Shown: positions 37,184-46,361, counted from the first letter of the stretch. The stretch: DNA of 64,000 nt from Carboxylicivirga marina (GCF_016612505.1 NZ_JAENRR010000002.1:124001-188000), one strand, 5' to 3'. The notes: generated by a model from the sequence alone, not told the origin. Translations and numbers: made by a program.

Positions 37184-37210
37184 TACCAGTCTCAAATTTT
37201 GAGACTGGTA
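37184..37210. promoter_or_regulatory. Perfect 27-bp palindrome
   Basis: TACCAGTCTCAAA and TTTGAGACTGGTA are perfect 13-base arms around one T. It lies 46-72 bases upstream of the lamin-tail gene start. No T-run follows on either strand. It may be an operator or a terminator-like hairpin after the 498-codon gene on the same strand. Confidence 0.6.
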
Positions 37211-37357
37211 AAAGTATTTGGTAAATATTTTAATGAATGATAGCCTCTATGGTGCTGATGTAACATGCGTGTCTCTAAGAGAATAGAGTTTTATTAGCTC
37301 AGTTCTTTCAGAATTACATTTGAAATGTCAAATTAACGATGTTCAAATTTTTCTTGC

Positions 37358-38797
37358 CTACTGAGCAGAGTCAATCTTAGAGTTGAATGCAGTGATTTTA
37401 CGTTTGATATCAATGGCGTATTCTCCTGTGTTGAGTTGACTGGCTTGCTCAAGATAGAACCGACATCTGTGCATGTTGTTTTGTGAGAGCATGATTTTTG
37501 CCGCTTCAATGGCTGCATAAGGCCCAATGTATCGCGTGTCATTTTGAGTCACTTCTATAACTTTGTCAAAGGATTGTATAGCTTCAAGATGCTTATTCAG
37601 TTCCACATCTATTTTAGCTAAACGATAGAAGAATTCGGCCAGATAAAACGACTCAAGTTCGTTAGGGTCAATCGTCGAAAGTAGTTGATGAGCACCATTG
37701 TAGAAACCTCCATCGTACAACAAACGTGCTTTGAGCAGATCGACAGGTACCGACTTCAGTTGAGCAACTTCTTTCGCAGCTTGTCTGTCATTTGTGGTGG
37801 GAAGTTTTGTTTGTTGATGAATAATTTGAATGAGACTATCGCGCTTTTGATTATCATGTTGTATGTGGAAATACCAGGCTTGACGCATCATAGCGTCTGT
37901 TTTAAATGAATTCCCTGAATAATTTGAAAGAAAGCTTTGTAATGCATTGTAACTATTAGTGTCGAGTTGATTGAGTTTGACTCGGGCATGTTGGTATTGT
38001 AGTAAGGGGAAAGAATCAAACTGCTTGGCTTCTATTGATTCCATGAAATCCAACCCATCTTGTCCCATTCTATTTTTAACTGCAAGTGAAGCAAGTACAA
38101 AATTTAAAATGGGAGAAGCGTTGTTCTGTGATTGTTGAATCAGAAGAATTGTTTCTTTTTTCCTGGCATTGCCAAACTTCAGCAGGCAATAGGAGTAGAG
38201 AACCTGTGCTTCCTGGTTATTAATATTCGTTTGAGCGTATTGTTTCATTTCACTGAGCCCTTTATTTAAATCACCCTCCAGTCCAAAAAGAGAAGCCCAA
38301 AACTGGTAATTTACTGGAATCTGACTAAGAAATACATTGAATATAGCCTGTAGCTTTTGATATTCATTGGGGTAGCTTTCTGCATTAATTCTGCGAAATA
38401 GCCGATGTGCTTTGTAAAATGAACGGGCACCATCAGTATTTGAACCTGAATTCCAGTGCAACAGGCTTTGTTGAATAAGTAAGGTCACCAGCATCAACTG
38501 CTGACGGTCAGATACATCAAACTGGACTTCAAATTGGTCAATGTCTTTATGAAAAGTATTTGCAAAAAGTTCTCTCTCATTCACCTGATAAGCGATAAAC
38601 AAACCGTATAAACGAAGATATTCATCCTGCAGGCTGGCCTCTGATCTTGCTGATATTAATGATAGAATATCAGCTTCAGGCGTATGGTAGGTTTGTTGTA
38701 ATTCATTCTGACCTTCAATTGATAAAAAATGCTCTTGCTGTGCAAATGTTGAGACTGCAAAGAGCGAAGTGAAAAGTATGGTCAGGATGTGCTTCAT
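37358..38797 (-). CDS. Exported helical-repeat (TPR-like) protein
   Basis: The start is taken at the ATG at 38797; a TTG at 38854 adds 19 residues ahead of a normal signal peptide. The signal ends near TFAQ (about residue 20). The mature part, about 460 residues, is helical, with repeating short helix pairs such as KHLEAIQSFDKVIEVTQ and ESFYLAEFFYRLAKIDVELN. That is TPR-like but degenerate. No enzyme motif is seen. It probably scaffolds other envelope proteins. A perfect 27-base palindrome lies downstream. Confidence 0.65.
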   Translation of the reverse strand: MKHILTILFTSLFAVSTFAQQEHFLSIEGQNELQQTYHTPEADILSLISARSEASLQDEYLRLYGLFIAYQVNERELFANTFHKDIDQFEVQFDVSDRQQLMLVTLLIQQSLLHWNSGSNTDGARSFYKAHRLFRRINAESYPNEYQKLQAIFNVFLSQIPVNYQFWASLFGLEGDLNKGLSEMKQYAQTNINNQEAQVLYSYCLLKFGNARKKETILLIQQSQNNASPILNFVLASLAVKNRMGQDGLDFMESIEAKQFDSFPLLQYQHARVKLNQLDTNSYNALQSFLSNYSGNSFKTDAMMRQAWYFHIQHDNQKRDSLIQIIHQQTKLPTTNDRQAAKEVAQLKSVPVDLLKARLLYDGGFYNGAHQLLSTIDPNELESFYLAEFFYRLAKIDVELNKHLEAIQSFDKVIEVTQNDTRYIGPYAAIEAAKIMLSQNNMHRCRFYLEQASQLNTGEYAIDIKRKITAFNSKIDSAQ

Positions 38798-38825
38798 TGG
38801 CTTAAAAATACTAAAAGCTATAAAC

Positions 38826-38851
38826 AAAAACAGCCGGAACAAGTCCGGCTG
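38826..38851 (-). terminator. Terminator of the zinc-ribbon operon
   Basis: CAGCCGGA-ACAAG-TCCGGCTG is a perfect eight-base stem, with a T-rich run on the minus strand. It ends the MerR-Nif3-zinc-ribbon unit. Confidence 0.8.
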
Positions 38852-38875
38852 CAAATATATTATTTAAGATATAGC

Positions 38876-39643
38876 TTATTCAGCTTCTCCACCAATGGCA
38901 TTGTCAACCAAGATACGACCACAGTACTCACAAACGATAATTTTTTTGCGAGATGCAATGTCCATTTGGCGCTGAGGTGGAATTTTGTTAAAGCAACCGC
39001 CACAAGCATCACGTTCAACAGTTACAACTGCTAAGCCGTTGCGTGCATTCTTGCGAATACGTTTAAAGGCAATTTGTAAACGCTCAGGAATGATGTTCAG
39101 AATCTTATCAGATTTCTCCATCATGCGCTCTTCCTCAACTTGAGTTTCGCCAACAATCTCTTCAAGCTCTTTTTGTTTAGCCGATAAATCAGCTTTACGC
39201 TCTTCAACCAATGTTTTTGACGACTCGCCAAGTTCTTTCTTATTTTTAAGCTCAACAGTAAACTCTTTGATACGCTTTTCGCATAACTCAATCTCTAATT
39301 TCTGGAATTCTATTTCCTTAGACAATGAGTCGAATTCACGATTGTTACGTACGTTACCTTGCTGGGCTTCGTATTTCTTAATAAGTAAATCAGCTTCTTT
39401 AATCTCGTTCTTTTTACTCAGGATGGCGTCATTTAAATTTTTAACCTCTCCATCAAGGTTACCCATACGAGTTTCAAGCCCCTCTACTTCATCTTCCAAA
39501 TCCTGAACCTCCAATGGAAGCTCACCACGAAGGGTGCGAATTTTATCAATTGATGACTCTACGCTTTGTAGGTCGTAAAGAGCCTTTAAGCGCTCCTCTA
39601 CTGTCATCTCTTGTGCATTTGCTTTCGAATTTGCTTTTGCCAT
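38876..39643 (-). CDS. C4-type zinc-ribbon coiled-coil protein
   Basis: This 255-residue protein has a long coiled coil (about 20-200). A C-terminal zinc ribbon has the four cysteines in DACGGC and VCEYCG (zf-RING_7/DUF164 type). Homologues are predicted nucleic-acid-binding proteins of unknown role, often next to Nif3. It starts 4 bases after Nif3, and a MerR gene precedes both, so the three form one operon. Confidence 0.85.
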   Translation of the reverse strand: MAKANSKANAQEMTVEERLKALYDLQSVESSIDKIRTLRGELPLEVQDLEDEVEGLETRMGNLDGEVKNLNDAILSKKNEIKEADLLIKKYEAQQGNVRNNREFDSLSKEIEFQKLEIELCEKRIKEFTVELKNKKELGESSKTLVEERKADLSAKQKELEEIVGETQVEEERMMEKSDKILNIIPERLQIAFKRIRKNARNGLAVVTVERDACGGCFNKIPPQRQMDIASRKKIIVCEYCGRILVDNAIGGEAE

Positions 39644-39647
39644 GCTG

Positions 39648-40742
39648 TTATAAATAATTTACGGGATTCGTATTCACGTTCGATAAATGGATTGCAAAAT
39701 TAGAGAATTTTTTTGTAAGTATCTCAAAAAAAACTTCTTTAGTGTATTGTTCGCTCTCAAAATGTCCAATATCAGCAATTAAAATCAGGTCTTCAGCATC
39801 GGCAAATTGATGATATTTAATATCTCCGGTCACAAAAACATCGGCTTTTGCACCTATTGCCTTGCCTAACAGAAAGCTACCTGAACCGCCACAAAGTGCC
39901 ACACGTTTAATGGGTTTATTCAAAAGATTCGTGTAACGAACACATCCTGTTTGAAAAGTATTTTTTAATCGGTTTAAAAAAGTGGCTTCATCCACCTCAT
40001 GAGGTAATTCGCCAACCATACCTATGCCAGTTGTTGTCCATTCATTGGCCAAAGGGTATAAATCATAGGCTACTTCTTCATATGGATGTGCATTTAATAG
40101 TGCGCCAATAATACGCCCTTTCAGGTAGGCAGGTAAAATTGTTTCAATTCGTACTTCTTCTTCCTGATGTATTTTTCCTACTTCACCAACAAAAGGATTG
40201 GCACCATGGCCAGCTCTGAAAGTTCCTTCGCCACTCGTGTTGTAGCTACAAGCATCGTAGTTGCCAATTTGACCGGCACCTGCCTTAAAAATGGCTTCAC
40301 GCACTTTCCCGGCATGTTCAGTAGGTACGAACGTTACCAACTTTAGTAAGTTTTCTTTTTTAGGGGACAGAATTTTGCAATTTTCGAGCCCTAACTTTTC
40401 GCACATTTTACCACTTACGCCATTTATCACCGAATCGGCATTGGTGTGCGAGGCATATAAAGCAATGTTATTCTGGATGGCTTTAATGACCATTCGCTCG
40501 GTGGCATTGCGTCCATTTATTTTTTTTAGGCCTGATAACATAATAGGATGGTGAGAAACAATCAGATTGCATCCTATTTTAATGGCTTCATCAATTACCT
40601 GTTCAGTAATATCTAAAGTAATAAGTACGCCAGTGGCCTGATGACTGGCATCGCCAACCAATAGTCCTACATTATCAAAATCTTCTTTGAGGGCCGATGG
40701 AGCGAATTGCTCCAATTCGTTAATTATTTCCTGAATCTGCAC
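39648..40742 (-). CDS. Nif3-like dinuclear metal protein
   Basis: This 364-residue protein has the N-terminal DNVGLLVGD, the VSHHPI metal motif and the C-terminal GHFESEQYT, all typical of Nif3/YqfO. A middle insert (about 125-225) is the PII-like domain of longer members. The family (GTP cyclohydrolase I type 2/Nif3) forms a hexamer with a dinuclear metal site, and its role is unclear. It starts 6 bases after the MerR gene. Confidence 0.9.
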   Translation of the reverse strand: MQIQEIINELEQFAPSALKEDFDNVGLLVGDASHQATGVLITLDITEQVIDEAIKIGCNLIVSHHPIMLSGLKKINGRNATERMVIKAIQNNIALYASHTNADSVINGVSGKMCEKLGLENCKILSPKKENLLKLVTFVPTEHAGKVREAIFKAGAGQIGNYDACSYNTSGEGTFRAGHGANPFVGEVGKIHQEEEVRIETILPAYLKGRIIGALLNAHPYEEVAYDLYPLANEWTTTGIGMVGELPHEVDEATFLNRLKNTFQTGCVRYTNLLNKPIKRVALCGGSGSFLLGKAIGAKADVFVTGDIKYHQFADAEDLILIADIGHFESEQYTKEVFFEILTKKFSNFAIHLSNVNTNPVNYL

Positions 40743-40748
40743 TTTGTC

Positions 40749-41087
40749 TTAATCTATGTTATCACGAATTTCAACCAATAATTCACGGATGTCTTTTAGT
40801 TTAGACACCACTTCAAAATTATTGACAGTATCATCATGATTCTCTTTCAATTTTTTTTGAGCGCCTTTAAGCGTCATGCCTTTTTCCTTAACCAAATGAA
40901 AAATGAGGTGAAAATTCTCCACATCCTTAGGCGTAAACATCCGGTTGCCTTTTTTGTTTTTGTGCGGTTTAATAATATCAAATTCCTTCTCCCAAAAACG
41001 TATCAACGATGTATTTACATTGAACATCTCAGCAACTTCCCCAATGGGGTAGAACAATTTCTCTATTTTTTGCTCTTTGTAAGGCAT
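40749..41087 (-). CDS. MerR-family regulator
   Basis: This 112-residue protein has a winged helix-turn-helix at about 10-80 with PIGEVAEMFNVNTSLIRFWEKEFDII and FTPKDVENFHLI. The C-terminal part is a helical dimer domain without obvious cysteine metal sites. It is first in the unit with nif3-like and zinc-ribbon genes. The effector is unknown. Confidence 0.88.
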   Translation of the reverse strand: MPYKEQKIEKLFYPIGEVAEMFNVNTSLIRFWEKEFDIIKPHKNKKGNRMFTPKDVENFHLIFHLVKEKGMTLKGAQKKLKENHDDTVNNFEVVSKLKDIRELLVEIRDNID

Positions 41088-41206
41088 GATTTCGAATTTT
41101 ACGACCGCTGTTATTGATTGCTATAACACAATATTAACGGTATTTTGGCGAAAAGCCAAATGCAGCTGTTTGGGCTCAATAGCAAAATTGTATCTTTATA
41201 AGCAAA

Positions 41207-42334
41207 ATGGCAAAAAGCATGTTGAAATTTTCTTTATCAGTCTGTGTTTTTATGTGGTCGCTTACAATGCTGTCACAAAGCAATAATGGATTGTCGTTTG
41301 TAGGAGTAGGCGATATGATGTTAGGGACGCATTTCCCTTCAGAAGACTATTTGCCGCCTAAGGATGATCCGTGGCCAATATTGCAAGAAGTTGCTCCTGT
41401 TTTTGCCGATGCCGATTTGGTTTTTGGTAATCTGGAAGGTGCTTTTCTGGATGAAGGTGATGTGTTTAAACGCTGTAAAGACTTAAGTAAATGCTATGCT
41501 TTTAAAACGCCTACGCGTTATGCACCAGTGTTAAAAAAGGTAGGTTTTGATTTGTTGAGTATTGCCAATAATCATATTCGCGATTTTGGTCCTGAAGGAT
41601 TAAAAACTACCCGCCATTTACTGGATAACCTTGAAATTGCGTATGCTGGATTAATGAATAAACCTTCAGTAATTACGGAGGTTAATGGAAAGATAATTGG
41701 TATGTGTGCTTTTGCACCCAATACAGGTACCGCTCAAATAGGCGACATTGAAGGTGCTGCCAAAATTGTAAAATCATTATCAGAAAGTTGTGATTATGTC
41801 ATCGTTTCATTTCATGGTGGGGCAGAAGGAAAAAAACATATGCATGTGACCCGGGAAACAGAGATTTTCTATGGCGAAAATCGGGGGAATGTATATAAAT
41901 TCTCACATGCGATGATTGATGCTGGTGCTGATGTCGTTTTTGGTCATGGACCACATGTGCCGCGTTCCATCGAGATCTACAAGGATCGTTTTATCGCTTA
42001 TAGTTTAGGTAATTTTTGTACTTATAGTCGTTTTAATTTAACAGGTGCCAATGGTTTATCGCCTGTGGTTCAAATATGGACCAATGATGATGGTTCTTTT
42101 GTACGTGGAAAGATTCATTCGTACCATCAGATAAAAGGCAAAGGTACTTTACGTGATCGTAGTAATGCCGTAGTATTTAAAATGCGTGATTTAACTAAGA
42201 TAGACTTTCCTGAGTTAAATCATCGCCTTGTTATTGATGATGATGGTGACTTCTATATGCCTTATGAAAAACCACTTGAAAGTTTTGGATTTACTATGGA
42301 AAACAATCAGGTACAGTCACCAAAACAACTCTAA
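41207..42334 (+). CDS. CapA-family (PGA_cap) exported protein
   Basis: This 375-residue protein has a signal peptide (about 1-25). A calcineurin-like CapA domain follows with VGVGDMMLGTHFPS, DLVFGNLEGAFL, SIANNHIRDFG, IVSFHGGAEGK and FGHGPHVPRSIE. The family includes poly-gamma-glutamate synthesis CapA and hydrolase-like relatives. No capsule genes are nearby, so a pgs role is not supported. It overlaps the convergent symporter gene by 4 bases. Confidence 0.87.
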   Translation: MAKSMLKFSLSVCVFMWSLTMLSQSNNGLSFVGVGDMMLGTHFPSEDYLPPKDDPWPILQEVAPVFADADLVFGNLEGAFLDEGDVFKRCKDLSKCYAFKTPTRYAPVLKKVGFDLLSIANNHIRDFGPEGLKTTRHLLDNLEIAYAGLMNKPSVITEVNGKIIGMCAFAPNTGTAQIGDIEGAAKIVKSLSESCDYVIVSFHGGAEGKKHMHVTRETEIFYGENRGNVYKFSHAMIDAGADVVFGHGPHVPRSIEIYKDRFIAYSLGNFCTYSRFNLTGANGLSPVVQIWTNDDGSFVRGKIHSYHQIKGKGTLRDRSNAVVFKMRDLTKIDFPELNHRLVIDDDGDFYMPYEKPLESFGFTMENNQVQSPKQL

Positions 42335-43761
42335 TTATTATTCCACTTACTGATTAGGAGTAGGCCGATAAATGCAAATGCACCATTGTAAATTAGCTTT
42401 TCGAAACCCATAGAATAGTTGTAATCCAATAGGCCAATAACTACTGGTGATAAAATGGCAATAAGCGGTACATAGCGATCGTGAACTTTGAGTTTTGTAA
42501 ATAATCCAAAGGCATACAGGCCTAATAATGGTCCGTAAGTGTAACCTGCTAGATTAAAAACCGTGCTGATAACGCTGTCATTATTAAATATTCGGAACAA
42601 GAGGATAACTACAGCCAATAGTACGCTAAATGCAATATGTACCTTAAAACGTATCTTTTTGGCATGTGCATCACTTTTCTTTTCAACATTCAAAATATCA
42701 ACGGAGAATGAAGTGGTAAGTGAAGTTAGCGCTGAATCGGCACTTGAATAGGCAGCAGCCACTAAGCCAAGCATAAAAAATACACCAACAACTTTTGGAA
42801 GGTAGTCGCCTGTAGCAATAATTGGAAACAGGTCGTCAGAGCGTTCAGGAATAGCAATGCCCTGGTTGGCGGCGAATAAAAACAATAACACACCTAAGCT
42901 CAGGAATAGCAGGTTAACCGGAACAAATGAAAACCCGTACCAGTACATATTTTTCTGAGCATCTTTCAAATTACGACAAGTAAGGTTCTTCTGCATCATG
43001 TCCTGATCAAGCCCGGTCATCACAATGGTGATAAACGCACCTGAGAAGAACTGTTTGATAAAGTGCTGTTTCGAGTTCCAATCACTGAATTCAAATATCT
43101 TAGAGAATTCGCTATCGGCAATGGTATTGATCATTCCAGAAAAAGACAAGTTCATTGATTTGGAAATAACTACAACCGTAATGCCGACACTTAGCAGCAT
43201 AAAAAGTGTTTGTAGTGTATCGGTCCATATAATGGTTTTAATACCACCCCGGAATGTGTAGAGCCAAATCAATAAAATGGTGACTAACACCGTAATTTCA
43301 AATGGAATATTGAAGGCATCAAAAACGGCTATTTGTAATACATTAGCCATCAGGTAAAGTCTGGCTGAAGCACCAATGGTTCGTGACAATAAAAACAGGA
43401 CAGCACCTGATTTATAGGACCAGAATCCAAATCGTTCATCTAAATAAGTGTAGATGGAAGTTAGGTTTAGTTTGTAGTATAATGGCAAAAGTATGTGTGC
43501 GATAACTAAGTAACCTAAGAAATAACCAAACACCATTTGCATATAAGTCAGGCCAGTAGAAGCAACCCAGCCAGGAACAGAAATAAAAGTAACCCCTGAC
43601 AATGAAGCACCAATCATTCCAATGGATACGATGTACCAGGGCGATTGCTTATTACCTCTGAAAAAGGTGTCGTTATCCGACTTTTTACTGGTAAGAAATG
43701 AAATGAGGATTAATACGCCAAAATATCCGGCGATGATGCTTGCTGTTAATGCTGGATTCAT
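42331..43761 (-). CDS. Sodium:solute symporter family transporter
   Basis: This 476-residue protein has about 12-13 membrane helices. It starts with SIIAGYFGVLILISF and has the family segments GMIGASLSGVTFISVPGWV and LDQDMMQKNLTCRNLKDAQKNMYW, as well as AAAYSSADSALTSLTTS. These match the SSS family (PF00474). It imports a solute with sodium; the solute could be a sugar, sialic acid, proline or another, and is not identified. Confidence 0.87.
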   Translation of the reverse strand: MNPALTASIIAGYFGVLILISFLTSKKSDNDTFFRGNKQSPWYIVSIGMIGASLSGVTFISVPGWVASTGLTYMQMVFGYFLGYLVIAHILLPLYYKLNLTSIYTYLDERFGFWSYKSGAVLFLLSRTIGASARLYLMANVLQIAVFDAFNIPFEITVLVTILLIWLYTFRGGIKTIIWTDTLQTLFMLLSVGITVVVISKSMNLSFSGMINTIADSEFSKIFEFSDWNSKQHFIKQFFSGAFITIVMTGLDQDMMQKNLTCRNLKDAQKNMYWYGFSFVPVNLLFLSLGVLLFLFAANQGIAIPERSDDLFPIIATGDYLPKVVGVFFMLGLVAAAYSSADSALTSLTTSFSVDILNVEKKSDAHAKKIRFKVHIAFSVLLAVVILLFRIFNNDSVISTVFNLAGYTYGPLLGLYAFGLFTKLKVHDRYVPLIAILSPVVIGLLDYNYSMGFEKLIYNGAFAFIGLLLISKWNNN

Positions 43762-43802
43762 TTGATTTTGAATTTTTCAGCACTAAGATAGGATTATTAG
43801 TC

Positions 43803-43830
43803 AGAAGCTCGAAGCGTATATATCGAAGCT
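43803..43830. repeat. Degenerate 7-bp-period repeat
   Basis: Heptads in step: AGAAGCT, CGAAGCG, TATATAT and CGAAGCT, between the symporter start and the 128-residue gene. It has fewer clear units than other copies. Confidence 0.45.
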
Positions 43831-43889
43831 ATTAATCTATATAGTATGTTGAACAGGTTCAGAGTAGAATAGCGAATCTAACATCCGAT

Positions 43890-44276
43890 TTACACTCCAC
43901 GACGTTCGGCAACGATCATTAGTGCTTCTTCTCTAATGATGTCCGGTGGATTAATCTGTCGAATCTGAAGACTTTTGAGCCAGCCTGCTACTTCTCTTTC
44001 TTTAAGGGTGATAAGGACTTCGCGAAACTGTTCTATTTGATCATCATTGTAACTGTTTGCGGCCATTTCTTTGTAGTTATCAAGCTCTTCATCTTCGTAA
44101 TATTCGGCCTTATCGTTACTGCTTAATAAACTATCGGATTCGCATACTTCATGGGCCCCACAGCAATCATCAGCAACCTCAGTCGGCGCTTCATTATCTC
44201 CCTCACCATTTGACTTACGTGAGAAAAAGTAAGCCAATATCAATGCTACTACTATGCCTGCCAATAAATAAATCAT
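43890..44276 (-). CDS. Hypothetical single-span protein with CCG..C cluster
   Basis: This 128-residue protein has one N-terminal membrane helix (about 2-18), a short basic stretch SRKSNGEG, an acidic segment and the cysteine cluster DDCCGAHEVC. The C-terminal half is helical (about 60-128). I do not recognise the family. It lies downstream of the ars operon on the same strand but is separated from it by the 20-base inverted repeat, so it may be independent. Confidence 0.6.
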   Translation of the reverse strand: MIYLLAGIVVALILAYFFSRKSNGEGDNEAPTEVADDCCGAHEVCESDSLLSSNDKAEYYEDEELDNYKEMAANSYNDDQIEQFREVLITLKEREVAGWLKSLQIRQINPPDIIREEALMIVAERRGV

Positions 44277-44304
44277 GCTGCAAAATTAAAAAATAGTTAG
44301 AAGT

Positions 44305-44359
44305 ATTAAGGCAGAAGGCAGAAGTTTGTTCATTCCTTCCTTCTGCCTTCTGCCTTAAT
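44305..44359. repeat. 20-bp perfect inverted repeat of GCAGAAG units
   Basis: The left arm (44305-44324) is ATTAAGGCAGAAGGCAGAAG. The right arm (44340-44359) is its exact complement, with a 15-base loop. The arm carries two tandem 7-base units, linking it to the heptad-repeat family. It lies at the end of the ars operon and may act as its terminator, though the T-run is weak. Confidence 0.75.
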
Positions 44360-44372
44360 TTTTATACTATAA

Positions 44373-45404
44373 TTAGTACTTCCACTTGTTGGCTAATGCT
44401 ACTAGCGAAAGCATAACCGGTACTTCTACTAAAACGCCTACTACAGTCACTAATGCGGCTGGAGATTGCAGTCCAAACAACGCGATTGCTACAGCTACTG
44501 CTAATTCAAAAAAGTTACTGGCACCAATCATGGCAGCCGGTGAACAAACAGCATGAGGCAGTTTGAGCTTTTGTCCGCCAAACCATGCGATAAAGAAAAT
44601 CAGATAGGTTTGAATGATAAGTGGTACTGCCACTAAAACAATAATCAATGGATTTTCAGTGATGTTGTGTCCCTGAAATGCGAATAGTAGTACTAATGTC
44701 GCTAATAAGGCAAAAATACTGACTGGCTTAAATTTCGGTAAGAAAGTTTCAGTAAACCATTTGGCACCATGCTTTTTTACCAAAAAGTGGTTGGTTAATG
44801 TGCCTGCTAAAAGCGGAACAACTACAAACACCACAACACTGGTTACGAGTGTGTCATAAGGTATTATTATATTGGTTACGCCTAATAAAAAGCCAACAAT
44901 AGGTACAAATGCTACTAATATAATTAAATCATTGACCGACACCTGCACTAAGGTGTAGTTTGGATCGCCATCGGTTAGGTAAGACCAAACAAACACCATG
45001 GCTGTACATGGTGCTGCACCTAATAATATAGCTCCAGCAATGTATTCTCCGGCTAATTCAGGTTCAATAAATGCTCCATAAAGTTTAGTGAAGAATATCC
45101 AGGCAAAAAAGGCCATTGTAAATGGCTTTATCAACCAGTTGATGACTAATGTTAGAATTAATCCTTTAGGACGTTTACCCACATTTTTGATGCTCGAAAA
45201 ATCAACCTGAAGCATCATTGGGTAAATCATTAACCATACTAAAACGGCTACGAGAATATTTACGCCTGATATTTCGAGGCTGCTCAAGATGGTTACTGTT
45301 TCACCAAAGAAGTGACCAATTAAAATACCACCTCCAATGCATAAGGCTACCCATAGAGTTAGGTATTTCTCAAAAAAGCCAATTTGTTTTTTATTTTGAG
45401 TCAT
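44373..45404 (-). CDS. ACR3-type arsenite efflux transporter
   Basis: This 343-residue protein has ten membrane helices of the bile-acid/arsenite transporter fold. It keeps the essential cysteine in [20 protein letters not shown]. It is of the ACR3 group rather than ArsB. It pumps arsenite (or antimonite) out of the cell. It is the last gene of arsR-arsC-acr3. Confidence 0.93.
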   Translation of the reverse strand: MTQNKKQIGFFEKYLTLWVALCIGGGILIGHFFGETVTILSSLEISGVNILVAVLVWLMIYPMMLQVDFSSIKNVGKRPKGLILTLVINWLIKPFTMAFFAWIFFTKLYGAFIEPELAGEYIAGAILLGAAPCTAMVFVWSYLTDGDPNYTLVQVSVNDLIILVAFVPIVGFLLGVTNIIIPYDTLVTSVVVFVVVPLLAGTLTNHFLVKKHGAKWFTETFLPKFKPVSIFALLATLVLLFAFQGHNITENPLIIVLVAVPLIIQTYLIFFIAWFGGQKLKLPHAVCSPAAMIGASNFFELAVAVAIALFGLQSPAALVTVVGVLVEVPVMLSLVALANKWKY

Positions 45405-45418
45405 GATAAAGAACTATA

Positions 45419-45446
45419 AGCTACCAGCAACTAGTCGATAGCTATT
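45419..45446. repeat. Degenerate 7-bp-period repeat
   Basis: Four heptads in step: AGCTACC, AGCAACT, AGTCGAT and AGCTATT, in the 46-base gap between acr3 and arsC. The gap is inside an operon, so the repeat would be transcribed. Confidence 0.5.
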
Positions 45447-45450
45447 TGTA

Positions 45451-45867
45451 TTACTTAATATTTTTTGTATAAAACTTGTAAAAACCTTCTTTAATCTCAT
45501 CGCGCACACGGTGGAATTCACTCATGATAAATTCATCTGTTCCTTCAACGTGTGATGGGTCATCAAAGCCAATGTGAAGGCGATGCTTAACGTCTCCCAT
45601 AAAAGCCGGACATGCTTCATTGGCGCCACCGCAAACAGTTATTACATAATCCCATTTTTCACCAAGGTATTTTTCAACCGAATCAGATGTGTGGCCACTA
45701 ATATCGATACCAATTTCATTCATTACCTGAGCGGCCTTTGTATTTAGTTTACCTGAAGCTTCGGTGCCTGCTGAGTATACTTCAATGTTTTTGTCGAATG
45801 ATTGTAAAAAACCATGTGCCATTTGGCTTCGGCAACTGTTACCAGTGCATAAAATCAAAATTCTCAT
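45451..45867 (-). CDS. arsC: Thioredoxin-type arsenate reductase
   Basis: The start is taken at the ATG at 45867, because the longer frame adds 27 residues that overlap arsR. The 138-residue protein has the low-molecular-weight-phosphatase P-loop C7-T-G-N-S-C-R13 and a later cysteine pair VCGGANEAC, as in thioredoxin-coupled ArsC. It reduces arsenate to arsenite for export by the downstream ACR3 pump. Confidence 0.93.
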   Translation of the reverse strand: MRILILCTGNSCRSQMAHGFLQSFDKNIEVYSAGTEASGKLNTKAAQVMNEIGIDISGHTSDSVEKYLGEKWDYVITVCGGANEACPAFMGDVKHRLHIGFDDPSHVEGTDEFIMSEFHRVRDEIKEGFYKFYTKNIK

Positions 45868-45886
45868 TGTATTCTTATTTAGATTA

Positions 45887-46228
45887 TTAACATTCTTTTG
45901 ATTGAAAATTATTAATGTTTTCAAGCTCAGTGCAAAAGTCAATGCCAAGCTTTGTTAGTTTTTCTATTCCACACGGGTTAAGGCAATAATTTGTTTTACT
46001 TCCCTGAATAGTTCCTTTGATTAGTCCTGCTTTCTTTAACTCGGCAATGTGCTGATTAACCGTTGTTCGTCCTAAAGGAACAATTTCAGTAATGTCGCCT
46101 GAGAAACAAGCATCTCGATTGCCAAGAAACTTTAAGATTTGCAATCGTGCCGGATGACCGAGTGCTTTAAATATAAGCGCTAGTTCCTGAAGATCATTGT
46201 CAAATAAATCGGTTTTTGCTTGAGGCAT
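45887..46228 (-). CDS. arsR: ArsR-family repressor
   Basis: This 113-residue protein has a winged helix (about 15-85) with LGHPARLQILKFL and GRTTVNQHIAELKKAGLI. The classical ELCVCDL metal motif is absent; only C41 lies in that helix. Other cysteines are C82, C86, C99 and C113, so arsenite binding probably uses a different set, for example C82/C86 at the wing. Two palindromes upstream are likely operators. It is first in arsR-arsC-acr3. Confidence 0.92.
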   Translation of the reverse strand: MPQAKTDLFDNDLQELALIFKALGHPARLQILKFLGNRDACFSGDITEIVPLGRTTVNQHIAELKKAGLIKGTIQGSKTNYCLNPCGIEKLTKLGIDFCTELENINNFQSKEC

Positions 46229-46285
46229 ATTTTAAGGGTAAATTGATAATTTCTATAATAAGTGGAAATCTTTAAAAATCATTCC

Positions 46286-46325
46286 GACGTAAAATTACGT
46301 CAAATAAATGACGTAAAAATACGTC
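46286..46325 (-). promoter_or_regulatory. Two tandem 16-bp ArsR operator palindromes
   Basis: GACGTAAAATTACGTC at 46286-46301 is a perfect palindrome. GACGTAAAAATACGTC at 46310-46325 is the same but for one change. They are 24 bases apart, 58-97 bases upstream of arsR. TAnnTTTA boxes in both overlap likely promoter elements. They are best read as ArsR binding sites. Confidence 0.7.
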
Positions 46326-46361
46326 GAAACATGTTTTAATAATTATTTAACATTCAGGCAC

